A stretch of DNA of 64,000 nt from RYN-230 sp963768945 (GTDB lineage Bacteria; Actinomycetota; Actinomycetes; Streptosporangiales; Streptosporangiaceae): positions 992,001 through 1,056,000 of the forward strand of contig CAVYJW010000008.1 in NCBI GenBank assembly GCA_963768945.1. The letters run 5' to 3'. Position numbers and translations under genes: made by a program. A model generated the notes under the pieces. The model saw nothing but the letters and a program-made list of their open reading frames with translations, was not told where the DNA came from and did no database searches. Below, piece after piece: positions 1-8,940 of the stretch (position 1 is its first letter; every line of letters starts with the position of its first letter).

Positions 1-146
1 AGGTCCGGATAGGCCTTCAGCGCGGACAGGAACGTTTCCGACCAGGCGTCGTCCGCGTCGGCGGGGCCGAGGATGGCCCGGCAGACCCGAAGCACGGTGC
101 TCCCGTGCGCCGAGACGACCCTCTCGAACGGCGGCTTGCCTGTCAT
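1..146 (-). CDS. ECF-type RNA polymerase sigma factor, N-terminal part (runs off window)
   Basis: The reverse strand reads MTGKPPFERVVSAHGSTVLR and continues to DADDAWSETFLSALKAYP, the usual start of sigma-70 region 2 in ECF sigma factors (an opening helix, then the D-D-x-W-SETFL-AL core-binding helix). Only 48 residues are present; the rest, including region 4, lies left of the window. It is divergent from the methyltransferase gene at 286. ECF sigma genes beside O6-methylguanine methyltransferases are common in actinomycetes, so a shared DNA-alkylation response is plausible but inferred. The start at 146 is the only ATG near the conserved block. Confidence 0.75.
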   Translation of the reverse strand, partial: MTGKPPFERVVSAHGSTVLRVCRAILGPADADDAWSETFLSALKAYPD

Positions 147-285
147 GACTTGAAGACGTCCTGGATCCGGTTTCCGTGAGGTGTACCTGGGATCACCCTC
201 CCACCGGCCGGCGTCCCGGGCATCTCACGGAACGCAGACCCGGCGCGTCTTCCAGGTACTGACGACGTGACCGAAGGAGCAAAAG

Positions 286-840
286 ATGACAACCGAAACG
301 GGTATGCGGGCGGACAGCCGGCGGACCGCCGGGGTGACGGCCGGCCACGTGAGGGCGGAGCATACGGTCCTGGCCACGCGGCTCGGCGAACTGACCATCG
401 TGCGCGACGGCGGGCTGGTGACCGGCCTGTACTACCCGCACCACTGGTACAGGCCCAGCCCGGCCAGCTTCGGCCCGCGGACCGGCCGCGGCTTCGCGGA
501 CGTGACGCGGCAACTCGGAGAGTACCTGGACGGCACCCGGACGCAGTTCGACCTGCCACTGGACGCCCGGGGCAGCGAGTTCCAGCAGCGCGTCTGGGAG
601 CTGATCGAGGAGATTCCTTGCGGGCGCACGACCACCTACGGCGACCTGGCCCGGCGCCTCGGCGGGGACGCGAACGCCCGGGACGTGGGGGCCGCGGTGG
701 GCCGCAATCCGCTGAGCATCCTGATCCCGTGCCACCGGGTGGTGGGCAGTACCGGCAAGTTGACCGGCTATGCCGGCGGCCTGGCCCGCAAGCGGGCGCT
801 GCTGGACCTGGAGCGGACAGGCTCCCCGGGCCTGTGGTGA
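286..840 (+). CDS. ogt: Methylated-DNA--protein-cysteine methyltransferase
   Basis: 184 aa. Repairs O6-alkylguanine by moving the alkyl group to its own cysteine, a suicide reaction. The C-terminal half carries the HTH segment (GSEFQQRVWELIEEIPCGRT) and the active-site IPCHRVVG motif near residues 146-153, followed by TGYAGGLARKRALL. Length and order match the family. A strong GAAGGAGC ribosome site precedes the ATG at 286. The stop is followed at once by a run of degenerate GTGATG repeats. Confidence 0.95.
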   Translation: MTTETGMRADSRRTAGVTAGHVRAEHTVLATRLGELTIVRDGGLVTGLYYPHHWYRPSPASFGPRTGRGFADVTRQLGEYLDGTRTQFDLPLDARGSEFQQRVWELIEEIPCGRTTTYGDLARRLGGDANARDVGAAVGRNPLSILIPCHRVVGSTGKLTGYAGGLARKRALLDLERTGSPGLW

Positions 841-948
841 TGGGGCCCGTCGCGATGGGGCCCGTGGTGATGGCGCCCGTGGTGATGGCGCCCGCGGTGA
901 TGAGGGCTGCGGTGATGAGGGCTGCGGTGATCTCCCGGTGATGAGGCC
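837..948 (+). repeat. Degenerate 15-bp tandem repeats downstream of ogt
   Basis: Immediately after the ogt stop the sequence cycles through roughly seven 15-bp units of the form GTGATGGSGCCCGTG, drifting to GTGATGAGGGCTGCG. All frames stay open across it because the unit length is a multiple of three, but nothing suggests translation. It probably arose by slippage. Confidence 0.7.
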
Positions 949-993
949 CGGGGGCCCGTCCTCGCGGCGGGATCCCGGGCGGTGGCGCCTGGG

Positions 994-1509
994 TCAGCGC
1001 TCGTAACTGCCGGGCGTCCAGGCGTGCGTGGCGACCCCGACGGCGTTCCACGCGTTGATCGTGATGATCAGGGCCAGCAGGGCGGCGACCTCGTCCGGGC
1101 CGTAGTGGGCCGCGACGGCCTCGTACGCCGCGTCGGGGACGTGGTCGCCGGCCATCAGCGTGACAGCCTCGGTGAACGCGAGCGCGGCCCGCTCGCGTTC
1201 GGAGAAGTACGGGGTGTCCTGCCAGGCGGAGATGCCGTACAGGCGCTGCTCGCTCTCGCCCACCGCCCGGGCGTCCTTGGTGTGCATGTCGATGCAGTAG
1301 GCGCAGCCGTTGAGCTGCGAGGCCCGGACCCGGACCAGCTCGCGCAGCTGGGCGTCGAAGCCCACCCCGTCCAGTTCCTTGGTGGCCGCCTTGTCCAGGT
1401 GAGCCAGGGCCCGGGCGAACCCCGCCGCGTGGCCATCGAAGTCAAGCCGGACCGGGATCGTGAACGCGGGCTGGGTGGTCGTCTCGCCGTGAGTTTGTGT
1501 GAGTGCCAT
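994..1509 (-). CDS. AhpD-like carboxymuconolactone decarboxylase family protein
   Basis: 171 aa. Has the family signature: catalytic CAYC (a CxxC pair) followed by IDMHTKDAR, the peroxidatic/resolving cysteines and His of AhpD-type alkylhydroperoxidases, then the helical EREALAFTEAVT-type segment. Likely a thiol-dependent peroxidase-like or decarboxylase-like enzyme in the cytosol; the substrate is unknown. It is divergent from the MocR-type regulator that starts about 50 bases away, and such regulators often control the divergent neighbour. Confidence 0.9.
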   Translation of the reverse strand: MALTQTHGETTTQPAFTIPVRLDFDGHAAGFARALAHLDKAATKELDGVGFDAQLRELVRVRASQLNGCAYCIDMHTKDARAVGESEQRLYGISAWQDTPYFSERERAALAFTEAVTLMAGDHVPDAAYEAVAAHYGPDEVAALLALIITINAWNAVGVATHAWTPGSYER

Positions 1510-1555
1510 AACCCCAACCTACGAGCCAGCCGGCGCACAAGTAAGCTCCACTTTC

Positions 1556-2990
1556 ATGCCAGAAACATGGGCCAGTTCCGGGGTGGACCTGCACCTGGAC
1601 CGGACCGGCCCGCGGGTGCGCGCCAGCCTCGAAGGCCAGCTCCGCGAGGCGGTCCGGTCCGGCCGGCTGGCGCCCGGGCTGCGCCTGCCCTCCTCCCGCT
1701 CGCTGGCCGCCGACCTTGGGGTGGCCCGCAACACCGTGGTCGACGCCTACGGGCAGCTGACGGCCGAGGGCTGGCTGGTCGCCCGGCAGGGCTCAGTCAC
1801 CCGGGTCGCCGGGCGGGCGCCCGCGGCGGAAGCCGTGCCCGCCCGCGCCGGGAGCGCCGCGGCGGTTGCGCTACGACCTTCGCCCCGGATCACCCGACGT
1901 GGCCGCCTTCCCCCGCTCCCGCTGGCTCGCCGCGGCACGCCGGGCCCTGAACACCGCCCCGGCTGAGGCGTTCGGCTATACCGCCGACGCCCGCGGCCGC
2001 CCCGAACTGCACCAGGCCCTGGCCGGGTACCTGGCCCGGGCCCGCGGCGTGCGCGTGAACCCCGACCGGATCGTGGTCTGCTCCGGCTTCACCCAGGGCC
2101 TCGGGCTGATCTGCCGCGCCCTGCGCGGCCGGGGCGCCACGACCCTGGCCATCGAGGCGTACGGCCTGCCGGACCTGCGCGGCATCGCGGCCGAGCACGG
2201 GCTGCGCAGCCGCACGCTGCCGGTGGACCAGGCCGGCGCCGTCCTCGACGGGACTGGTGAGGCGGGCGGGCTCGGGGACGCGGACGCCGGGCTGCTCACC
2301 CCGGCCCACCAGTTCCCGCTGGGCGGGGTGCTCGGGCCTGGCCGGCGGACCCGGGCCATCGAATGGGCCGCGCGGACCGGCGGGCTGCTCATCGAGGACG
2401 ACTACGACGGCGAATTCCGCTACGACCGCCAGCCGGTCGGGGCCATGCAGGCGCTCGGCCCGGAGCATGTCATCTACGCCGGGACGGCCAGCAAGAGCCT
2501 CGCACCCGGCCTGCGGCTGGGCTGGCTCGTCGTGCCCACCCACCTCGTGGACGAGATCGCCGCGGCCAAGGCCCTCACGGACCGGCACTCCAGCAGCTTC
2601 GACCAGCTCACGCTGGCCGAGTTCATCGCGTCGGGAGCCTACGACCGGCAGGTGCGCCGGGCCCGGCTGGCCTACCGGCGCCGCCGGGACCATCTCGTGG
2701 CGGCGGTGCGGCATCACGTCCCCCAGGCGCGTGTTACCGGGGTCGCCGCCGGGCTGCACGCGCTACTGGAACTGCCGGCCAGCGTGGACGAGGACGAGAT
2801 CATCGCCCGGGCGGCGGCCCGTCACGACCTGGCCCTCGACGGACTCCGCCACTATGGGCCGGTCCCGGAAGGCGCAGCGCCAGGGCCAGCGCTGGTCATC
2901 GGGTACGCCACCCCGCCGGAGCACGCCTTCACCGGCGCCGTCGCCCGGCTGATGGCCGTGCTCACCGATGCCCTGCGCGGCTCCGGCTGA
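1556..2990 (+). CDS. MocR/PdxR-type regulator (GntR wHTH + aminotransferase fold), frameshifted in the linker
   Basis: The N-terminal part (1556 to about 1860) is a GntR winged helix: RPRVRASLEGQLREAVRSGR, then LPSSRSLAADLGVARNTV. The C-terminal part (from TTG 1866, LRYDLRPGSPDVAAFPRSRW) is a class I aminotransferase-like domain with the PLP lysine in GTASKSLAPGLRLGW. The two halves lie in frames differing by +1; the shift falls in a GC-rich run near 1853-1865, exactly in the linker. One inserted base, probably a sequence error, would explain it. The start at ATG 1556 avoids overlap with the divergent AhpD-like gene, its probable target. Effector unknown. Confidence 0.85.
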
Positions 2991-2993
2991 CCA

Positions 2994-3114
2994 GCTGACC
3001 GGCGTCCGGCCAGGGGCTGGACTGACCGCTGACCGGCGTCCGGCCAGGGGCTGGACTGACCCGCTGACCGGCGTCCGGTCAGGGGCTGGACTGACCCGCT
3101 TACGGGGCGTCCGG
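2994..3114 (+). repeat. Three tandem 34/35-bp repeats plus a partial fourth
   Basis: Between the converging MocR and MerR genes lie three near-identical copies starting GCTGACCGGCGTCCGG at 2994, 3028 and 3063, then a partial copy at 3098 that runs into the MerR stop. Copies differ by one or two bases. It may act as a transcription barrier between the converging genes; that is inference. Confidence 0.8.
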
Positions 3115-3939
3115 CTCAGGTCCGGTGTGGAAGATCGGCCAGCAGATCTGCGTGCGCCACTGAGACGAGTCCGGGGTGTCGCGCCGGTAGGTGAGGTAGT
3201 ACTCCCGGATGGGCCCGTCGACGGCCAGCGCGTGCTGGGTGACGTAGGTCGCCAGTGAACCGTAGGCGCGGTCGACGTCGGTGTGCGCGCCGGGATGAAC
3301 GATGGTGGCGAACTCGGCGGGCGGCACGACCAGCGACGTCACCCGGCCCATGGGCTTCAGCGACCCGGCGCAAGGCACGAAGATGGTGGCCTGCCCCAGG
3401 CCGTGGGAGAAAAGCTCGGTCGCGAAGATCCCGCCGCTGGGGCCGGCGGGGAAAAGGTTCTGGGCGTCCAGCGTGGCGTAAAGCTCACCGAGCGCGCCCT
3501 GGTACCAGGGTCCCGCGTCCTCGATGTCCAGCGTCTCGCTGATCGCGGCGGCCGGGGTGGCCTCGACGCGCAGGCGCCCGATGTCAGCCAGCTCAGGCGG
3601 TGCCGGGCGGGCCAGCAGGTCGCGCAGCGAGGAGACGGCGCCCTGCGTCCGGGCCAGCCCTTCTTCCAGCCGGTTCAGGTGGGCGGCGATGAGCTCGTTG
3701 CGGGTCTCGATGTCCGGCGCGGCCAGGACCTGCCTGACCTCGTCCACCGGCATGTCCAGATTGCGGAAGCGCCGGATGATCTGAGCGGTCGGGATCTGGG
3801 TGGTGGTATAGCGGCGGTAGCCCGTATCCGGATCAACGTCGGCAGGCTCCAGCAGGCCCACCCGGTGGTAATAGCGCAGGGTCTTCACGCTCATGTGGGT
3901 CGCGCGGGCAAAATCGCCGATGGCCAGGCAGTTCTGCAT
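3100..3939 (-). CDS. MerR-family regulator with GyrI-like effector domain
   Basis: 279 aa. Residues 1-70 are a MerR winged helix (LAIGDFARATHMSVKTLRYY, then GYRRYTT). A dimerisation helix follows (residues about 75-110), and residues about 125-275 match the GyrI-like/AraC effector-binding fold found in BmrR-type multidrug sensors. It is divergent from the small NTF2-like gene at 4072, which it may control. Ligand unknown. Confidence 0.88.
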   Translation of the reverse strand: MQNCLAIGDFARATHMSVKTLRYYHRVGLLEPADVDPDTGYRRYTTTQIPTAQIIRRFRNLDMPVDEVRQVLAAPDIETRNELIAAHLNRLEEGLARTQGAVSSLRDLLARPAPPELADIGRLRVEATPAAAISETLDIEDAGPWYQGALGELYATLDAQNLFPAGPSGGIFATELFSHGLGQATIFVPCAGSLKPMGRVTSLVVPPAEFATIVHPGAHTDVDRAYGSLATYVTQHALAVDGPIREYYLTYRRDTPDSSQWRTQICWPIFHTGPEPDAP

Positions 3940-4071
3940 GACACGAGTCTGCCGCCTCCCCCAGGGGGAGAGTCACGTCCCGATTCTGATGTTGACCGTC
4001 CCCCTGCGGCAGCCGCGAGGGTGATTGATGTCCGGCCGCGAGCGCCGGCTGCCGAGGGAGGAGCACTCATC

Positions 4072-4434
4072 ATGCACACCAGCGAGCTGACCGGGGTCAT
4101 CGCCACCCACATCGCGGGCGTCAACGCCCTGGACACCGACGCGATCATGGCCACGTTCGCCGACGACGCGTACGTCAACGACGCCCGCCGCGAGTTCACC
4201 GGCACCGACGCGATCCGCCGGTGGGTGGAGCGGGAAATGGTCGGCGACAAGGTCAATATCGAGGTCCGCGACGTGCTCGACCACTATGGGGACACGATCG
4301 TCCGCGGGTCCTACACCGGCGACTTCGACAAGACCAACCTGCCCGACGAGATCGTCCTGTCGAACTACTTCAGCGTCCGCGACGGCAAGATCGTCAGCCT
4401 GGTCGTGATCTTCAACCAGCCCGCCGGGTACTGA
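4072..4434 (+). CDS. SnoaL/NTF2-like protein
   Basis: 120 aa. A single NTF2-like cone fold: N-terminal helix with ALDTDAIMATFADDAYVND, then strands with IEVRDVLDHYGDTIVRGSYT and the closing strand GKIVSLVVIFNQP. The family includes polyketide cyclases, isomerases and pure ligand binders, so no reaction is assigned. A GGGAGGAG ribosome site precedes ATG 4072. It is divergent from the MerR/GyrI regulator. Confidence 0.82.
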   Translation: MHTSELTGVIATHIAGVNALDTDAIMATFADDAYVNDARREFTGTDAIRRWVEREMVGDKVNIEVRDVLDHYGDTIVRGSYTGDFDKTNLPDEIVLSNYFSVRDGKIVSLVVIFNQPAGY

Positions 4435-4632
4435 GCCGGACGCGAGGCTGGGCGGTGACCAGGCCGCCCGGCCTGCGGGCCCAGCCTGGACGGACCTCCC
4501 GTACAGGGGTCCCGAGCCTGCCTCCGAACCTGTCCCCGCCATGGCCGCCTCGCCGAACGGGCGGGGTCACCAACGACGCGGGATGAGTTGCCATAATATT
4601 CGTACATATATTCGATACGGATCTCTCGGCAT

Positions 4633-4999
4633 GTGAACGCTCCGCGGTCAGATGTCTACCGGGCGCTCCTGGATGCGGACGCGATCGCGCGGTGGCGGGT
4701 CCCGGCCGGCATGAGCAGCCAGGGTGCACGAGTTCGAGGCCCGCGAAGGCGGCTCGTTCCGCGTGTCCCTCACCTGTGATGCGCCGACCGGAACCGGCAA
4801 GTCCGCTGAGCCCACCGACACTCATCACGGCCATTTCGCCAAGCTCGTGCCGGACGAGCAGGTGGTCGAGGTGGTCGAGTTCGAGACCGCCGATCCCGGG
4901 CTCCGCTCGTCAAGCCCCATTAGGCGAGCCCGCTGGTCAGTGGCGGCCAAGTTGACGCGGTGCCACTGCCGGCACGCTTGGCGCGGGCCGTCAGTCTGA
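4633..4999 (+). pseudogene. Decayed SRPBCC (AHSA1-like) gene
   Basis: From GTG 4633 the product reads VNAPRSDVYRALLDADAIAR, the typical N-terminus of an SRPBCC/AHSA1 protein. Near 4722 the frame shifts by +1 to VHEFEAREGGSFRVSLTCDA and VVEVVEFETADP. The sequence then jumps to a short ARWSVAAKL, resembling the family's final helix, so the intervening beta strands are missing. A frameshift plus an internal deletion means it is not functional. Confidence 0.7.
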
Positions 5000-6307
5000 G
5001 TGGTCGGCGGGAGCCTGCTGATCGAACAGGATGCTCCTGAGGTCCCGGAGGGCCAGGTCCAGGTCGTTGACGGCGTCCCATACCTTCCCGGCCGCCGGGT
5101 GATCACCCAGGAAGCCCAGTGCTGCCTGGAGCGACAGGCCTGCGGAGAACAGCCGGTGCACGAGGAGATCATTCATGCCCGCGGCGATCCGCTCACGGTC
5201 TTCGGCCAGCCGCAACATGACCTGAGCGGAGTCGCCCTCGCCCGCCACGGGCGCCGCTGACCCGAGCCGCGGTTCTGACTTGGCCAGGGACAGCGTGACC
5301 GTGGCCCCGCTGTGCCCTCCGTCGTCATCTATACGCGGAGAGATCAGCATCTCGAACCAGCGCGCCGTGTCCGGGCTATGGCAGGGCACCTCGACGACCA
5401 GAGGGCCGGGCAGATCACCCGCGAGCGCCCGGCGGATATTCGCCGCGACTTCCAGCGCCACCGGGTCATCACCTGCGGCGGCACACGCCTCCAGGTACGA
5501 CACTCCCCGGCCGACGCGTGCCGGGTCACCCTTGTTGGCGGCCGCGAAGGCCTGCCAGGCATCGTTGACCGACACGATCACGCCCTTGTGGTCAAGCAGC
5601 GCGATTTCCGTCCCGAGCCCGCTGTCCGGCTCGGCCTGTCCGGCCGGAACCTCGCCCGTGCCCGGCTGGACGGATTCCGGCCCGTCCGCCGGACGGCTAT
5701 CGGCTCCGACCGTCGCGGAACCAGCCGTGGCGGAGCCAGCCGTCGCGGAGCCAGCCGTCGCGGAACCAGCCATCCCGGAGCCAGCCGTCACGGAGCCAGC
5801 CGTCGCGGAGCCAGCCGTCGCGGAACCAGCCGTCGCGGAGCCAGCCGTCGCGGAGCCAGCCATCCCGGAGCCAGCCGTCGCGGAGCCAGCCATCCCGGAG
5901 CCAGCCATCCTGGAGCCAGCCGTCGCGGAACCGATAACGGCCGGCGCCAGGGCTCGTTCGGCGGGCGTTGTCGCGGCCAGAGCCGCCTCCAAAGACGGGT
6001 AGAGGGACACCAGCCGGTTGACCCCGCTGATGCTGATCACGCGCCTGACGATCGGGCTGACGACGACTAGCCGCAGATCAGTACCGTTGCTGAAGGCTCG
6101 CCGGTACGCGCGGGCCACGGCATCCGCACCTGAGTTATCACAGGAGACGGTCGCGCTCATGTCCGCGATCAGCGCGGTGGCGCCACGGTTGATAACTGAC
6201 AACAGCTCGCCGCGGATATCCGCGGAATTAGACAGGTCTATGTGCTCCGGAAGGACCACAACCGCCCGCTGGCCCGTCCAGAGGACCGGATAAGGGTCCG
6301 CTATCAC
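4991..6307 (-). CDS. STAS domain - pentapeptide repeats - PAS-like domain - degenerate histidine-kinase dimerisation end
   Basis: 438 aa. Residues 1-110 form a STAS (anti-sigma antagonist) domain with a DNSG motif at the usual phospho-serine place (Ser59). Residues about 124-203 are low-complexity GSATA/GSGMA repeats. Residues about 230-345 resemble a PAS sensor. The last 70 residues match the dimerisation helices of actinobacterial sensor kinases (RERIAAGMNDLLVHRLFSAG), but the phospho-accepting His is Asn379 and no ATPase domain follows. It is probably a sensory or partner-switching protein that dimerises but cannot autophosphorylate. Partners are not adjacent. Confidence 0.75.
   Translation of the reverse strand: MIADPYPVLWTGQRAVVVLPEHIDLSNSADIRGELLSVINRGATALIADMSATVSCDNSGADAVARAYRRAFSNGTDLRLVVVSPIVRRVISISGVNRLVSLYPSLEAALAATTPAERALAPAVIGSATAGSRMAGSGMAGSATAGSGMAGSATAGSATAGSATAGSATAGSVTAGSGMAGSATAGSATAGSATAGSATVGADSRPADGPESVQPGTGEVPAGQAEPDSGLGTEIALLDHKGVIVSVNDAWQAFAAANKGDPARVGRGVSYLEACAAAGDDPVALEVAANIRRALAGDLPGPLVVEVPCHSPDTARWFEMLISPRIDDDGGHSGATVTLSLAKSEPRLGSAAPVAGEGDSAQVMLRLAEDRERIAAGMNDLLVHRLFSAGLSLQAALGFLGDHPAAGKVWDAVNDLDLALRDLRSILFDQQAPADHSD
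5710..5938 (-). repeat. 15-bp tandem repeats encoding GSATA/GSGMA
   Basis: About fifteen copies of a 15-bp unit (GCGGAGCCAGCCGTC and close variants on the plus strand) inside the STAS-PAS gene. The unit keeps the frame and codes for Gly-Ser-Ala-Thr-Ala or Gly-Ser-Gly-Met-Ala. Copy number probably varies between strains, changing the length of a flexible linker. Confidence 0.9.
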
Positions 6308-6974
6308 GCCAGCACCTCACGGACCGCCCGGTCCGGGTCGGAACGCCTCTAGCTGTCGAACTCGTATCACCGGGTCACCATCGGTCTCATCGGCCACAAC
6401 AGACCCTGCCACCCAGCTCCCAACGACGCGGTCACCTGCGCCGCCTGGCTCGGTCGCCGTGCAGGACAGCACATATTTCGCTCGTTTTCGACCATACGCG
6501 ACGGCCCCTTGGCCTGGATAGAGGCAGCGAGACGAAACATCAGCGATCTTGGCAAGCGCATTACCTACGCGAAGGTCCGGATACACAGCGCACCATCGTT
6601 CACTATCCGAATTAAGTATCAAATGCCATAATATGCACCGAGTGCCACAGTAGGCGGCTCTAGGGAGCGCGGGAGCTTAGGAACCGGCGCTCTCGTCGCG
6701 GGCGGGGCGCATCAGGTCCACTGGGGTTAGCTGGCATCACAGAGCCGGGGAGCCGATCCCCGACCGGCACCATCCACAACATTGGCTTCATCAGCCCGTT
6801 CACGGGGTCCCTGGCCGGCCCCACGTCGGGCGATAAGTCCGTTATTGAAAAGATCCGTGCTGTCTCCGCCGGCTCGCGCGGGTTCACGGCCAGCGGCAGA
6901 AAGTGTACAAAGGTCAACAAAATCGTCCCGGACAGCTGACCCGATCCGGACCGCGCGGCGCAGGCCTGCGCCGG
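6308..6974. other. Gap with no confident gene
   Basis: GC content is lower here than in flanking genes. Short reverse-strand reading frames exist at 6317-6622 (101 codons) and 6660-6920 (86 codons), but neither shows a recognisable motif, codon bias like its neighbours or a good ribosome site. It contains the upstream region of the STAS-PAS gene. Confidence 0.4.
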
Positions 6975-7460
6975 TCAGCCGGCCCGGACAGCGAAGTTGT
7001 AGCAGCCCCAGCCGACGTTGCGCAGGTGCACCAGCGCGACATCCGGCCGGGCGAGCGCACGCTGGATAACAGCCAGGGCATGATCGCCGTCGCTGGCGAG
7101 GATGCCGTCGGCGATGCTGCCGTTCTGGTCGTAGGCACGCACGACCTGCTGGCGGTGGCGGAGCTCAGGCGGGTAGCGGTCAGGCGTGCCGTACCCCCCG
7201 CACGGATCGGCGTGGACGAACACGGGCCCGCGTTCGGCGTAGGCGCCGGCGGTGCCGGGCGGCGTGTAGGCGATGAGCAGTACCTGCTCACCAGCGCGAG
7301 TTTCGCGGAGGCAGCATCGCAGGGGGCTGCCGCCCTCGGTGTCCGGCTGCCGGGTCAGGCGGTTGCCTGCCTCATCCCGTCCGGCGGCCCTGATCCTGTG
7401 CAGCTCACCGGCGGGGATGGGCTCGAAGACCAGGGTGCGGGTGATCGAATCGGTGGCCAT
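6975..7460 (-). CDS. DUF1203 family protein
   Basis: 161 aa, start ATG 7460 (MATDSITRTLVFEPIPAGEL). Shows the DUF1203 blocks: CCLRETRAGEQVLLIAYTPP, then GPVFVHADPCGGY, and the closing VALVHLRNVGWGCYNFAVR. Function unknown; single domain, no signal peptide or membrane segment. Confidence 0.88.
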   Translation of the reverse strand: MATDSITRTLVFEPIPAGELHRIRAAGRDEAGNRLTRQPDTEGGSPLRCCLRETRAGEQVLLIAYTPPGTAGAYAERGPVFVHADPCGGYGTPDRYPPELRHRQQVVRAYDQNGSIADGILASDGDHALAVIQRALARPDVALVHLRNVGWGCYNFAVRAG

Positions 7461-7579
7461 GAACCCCAGCCTGCCGGGGCGGCGGTGCCGATGCTGGCGG
7501 CTATCGGACGCGGCACGCGGGCCAGCGCTGTTGCTGGCAGCGCTCACACTGCCTGGCGGGCAAGCCGCGCCCTTACTAT

Positions 7580-7700
7580 GCACCTTGCATTACTGTGCAC
7601 CCCGCATTTCGGCCCACACCATGGGAGACTCGTAGTGTTCCTGGCCTGCCCCCGGGATGATCTCGTGCCCGTCGTCCGACTTCTTTCGCTCGGCGAATGA
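7580..7700 (+). pseudogene. C-terminal fragment of a RelE/ParE-like toxin
   Basis: The last 35 codons (TPHFGPHHGRLVVFLACPRD, ending VVRLLSLGE) match the end of the intact toxin-like protein at 10295-10561 (TLHFGKHHEGMVTFLVYPPD, ending VVRLQWLGD). No homologous N-terminal part or DUF6247 partner is visible upstream. Confidence 0.6.
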
Positions 7701-7728
7701 GCGTGCAGCCGGAATCGGGGAGGCGGAA

Positions 7729-8142
7729 ATGGCTTCGACAGTGAAGCGCGCAGGCGGCGCACGACTGCGGGCCGGGCTTGCCTACGGTGCCGCGACGGCG
7801 GTCATGGTGGCCGGGGGCGGATTCACCTTCTGGTACCGCGCGACTTATAACGTCTTGCCGGGTCAGGGCGCCTCTACCCGTCTCCGCTGGTGCGGGCGGG
7901 ATTACCAGTCCAGCGACGGGTCCCCTCAGACGTGGCGGCAGATCTCCGCGCAGCAGCGAGCCCCGATCCGTGCCCTGGGCCATTACCCACCACTGGGGGT
8001 GCCTGGGCAGGAGTTGTTCGCCTCGGCCGCACCCGAGGCACAGCGGTTCTCTGTCAGCCCGCCACTGCCCTGCGCAATGGTGGTTTACCTGCGCACCGGA
8101 CCAGGCGAGTATCTGACCTACGTCCTTGAAGGCGGTCCGTGA
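7729..8142 (+). CDS. Small membrane-anchored protein of unknown function
   Basis: 137 aa, ATG 7729 after a GGGGAGGCGG ribosome site. Residues about 12-34 form one hydrophobic segment (LAYGAATAVMVAGGGFTFWY) after a basic N-terminus, giving a signal-anchor with the rest outside the cell. The outer part has two Cys (WCGRDY and LPCAMVV), possibly a disulfide. No family recognised. Confidence 0.65.
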   Translation: MASTVKRAGGARLRAGLAYGAATAVMVAGGGFTFWYRATYNVLPGQGASTRLRWCGRDYQSSDGSPQTWRQISAQQRAPIRALGHYPPLGVPGQELFASAAPEAQRFSVSPPLPCAMVVYLRTGPGEYLTYVLEGGP

Positions 8143-8238
8143 CGGCGACATCTCGGCGCCGCAGTTGACCCCGGAAAACGGGATTTCTGCGCGCTCTATG
8201 ATGCCCGTGGCCAATCGCGCGCGACGGGGCTTGGGCCA

Positions 8239-8280
8239 GGGTCCCGGCAAAGTCATTTAGCACTTCATGATCGTCCGTAG
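8239..8280 (+). repeat. Left copy of a 39-bp imperfect direct repeat
   Basis: Begins GGTCCCGGCAAAGTCATTTA and continues through CTTCATGATCGTC. A near copy lies at 8902-8940, on the other side of the GyrI-like gene. Confidence 0.7.
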
Positions 8281-8420
8281 GGGCGGCTCGGACGGCATGT
8301 GTGGTAGCGGAGGGTGGCGGCGATGCTGGCGTAGCCGACGGCGCCGACCTGGCGATCGTCGGAATTCCGGCTCATGATGCCGGCGATTGTCGGTGCGTTG
8401 CCCGGTGATAAGGTCCGGTC

Positions 8421-8885
8421 GTGGCCATCGAGGTGCGCACCGAGCAGGCCGCGCCGCGCCGGCTCGCGGCGATCCGGAGCGTGACGATGCCGCAGGATCT
8501 GCGGCAAACCATCGGGCGGTCGCTCGGCATCATCTGGCCGGCCATCCGCGAGCAGGGCGTGCGTTTCGGGCACAACGTCTTTGTCTACCGCGATGGCGAG
8601 CCCGGGACGATGATCGTCGAGCTCGGCGTCGAGGTGCTCGGTGATTTCACCGAGCGCGGCGAGATACAGATCGTGCAGACGCCGCCGGGCGAGGTGGCCA
8701 CCGCCACGTACTACGGCGACGACTACACGCAGATGGCCCCGGTCTACCAGGCCCTGGAGCAGTGGTGCGCCAGCAAGGGGCGGCGGACGGCCGGGGTGAA
8801 CTGGGAAGTCTACGGGGATCCCGCCGAGGACCCGGCGCAGACGCGGACCGACATCTACTTCCTGCTGGAGCAAGCGGCAGGCTGA
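8421..8885 (+). CDS. GyrI-like small-molecule-binding protein
   Basis: 154 aa, GTG start at 8421 (VAIEVRTEQAAPRRLAAIRS). A stand-alone GyrI-like/AraC effector-binding domain, with the two pseudo-repeats ending in VNWEVYGDPAEDPAQTRTDI and YFLLE. Such proteins bind amphipathic small molecules or inhibit gyrase; the ligand here is unknown. It sits between two 39-bp direct repeats. Confidence 0.82.
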   Translation: MAIEVRTEQAAPRRLAAIRSVTMPQDLRQTIGRSLGIIWPAIREQGVRFGHNVFVYRDGEPGTMIVELGVEVLGDFTERGEIQIVQTPPGEVATATYYGDDYTQMAPVYQALEQWCASKGRRTAGVNWEVYGDPAEDPAQTRTDIYFLLEQAAG

Positions 8886-8901
8886 CAGGCTCGGCAAAGC
8901 C

Positions 8902-8940
8902 GGGTCCCGGCAAAGCCAGTTAGCAGTTCATGATCGTCTG
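8902..8940 (+). repeat. Right copy of the 39-bp imperfect direct repeat
   Basis: Begins GGGTCCCGGCAAAGCCAGTT and continues through AGTTCATGATCGTC; pairs with 8239-8280. The spacing of about 660 bp exactly spans the GyrI-like gene. Confidence 0.7.

Noticed and set aside
5710..5938. Regular short repeats that might look like a CRISPR array
   Set aside because: The 15-bp units are contiguous without spacers and keep a reading frame; they encode a protein linker.
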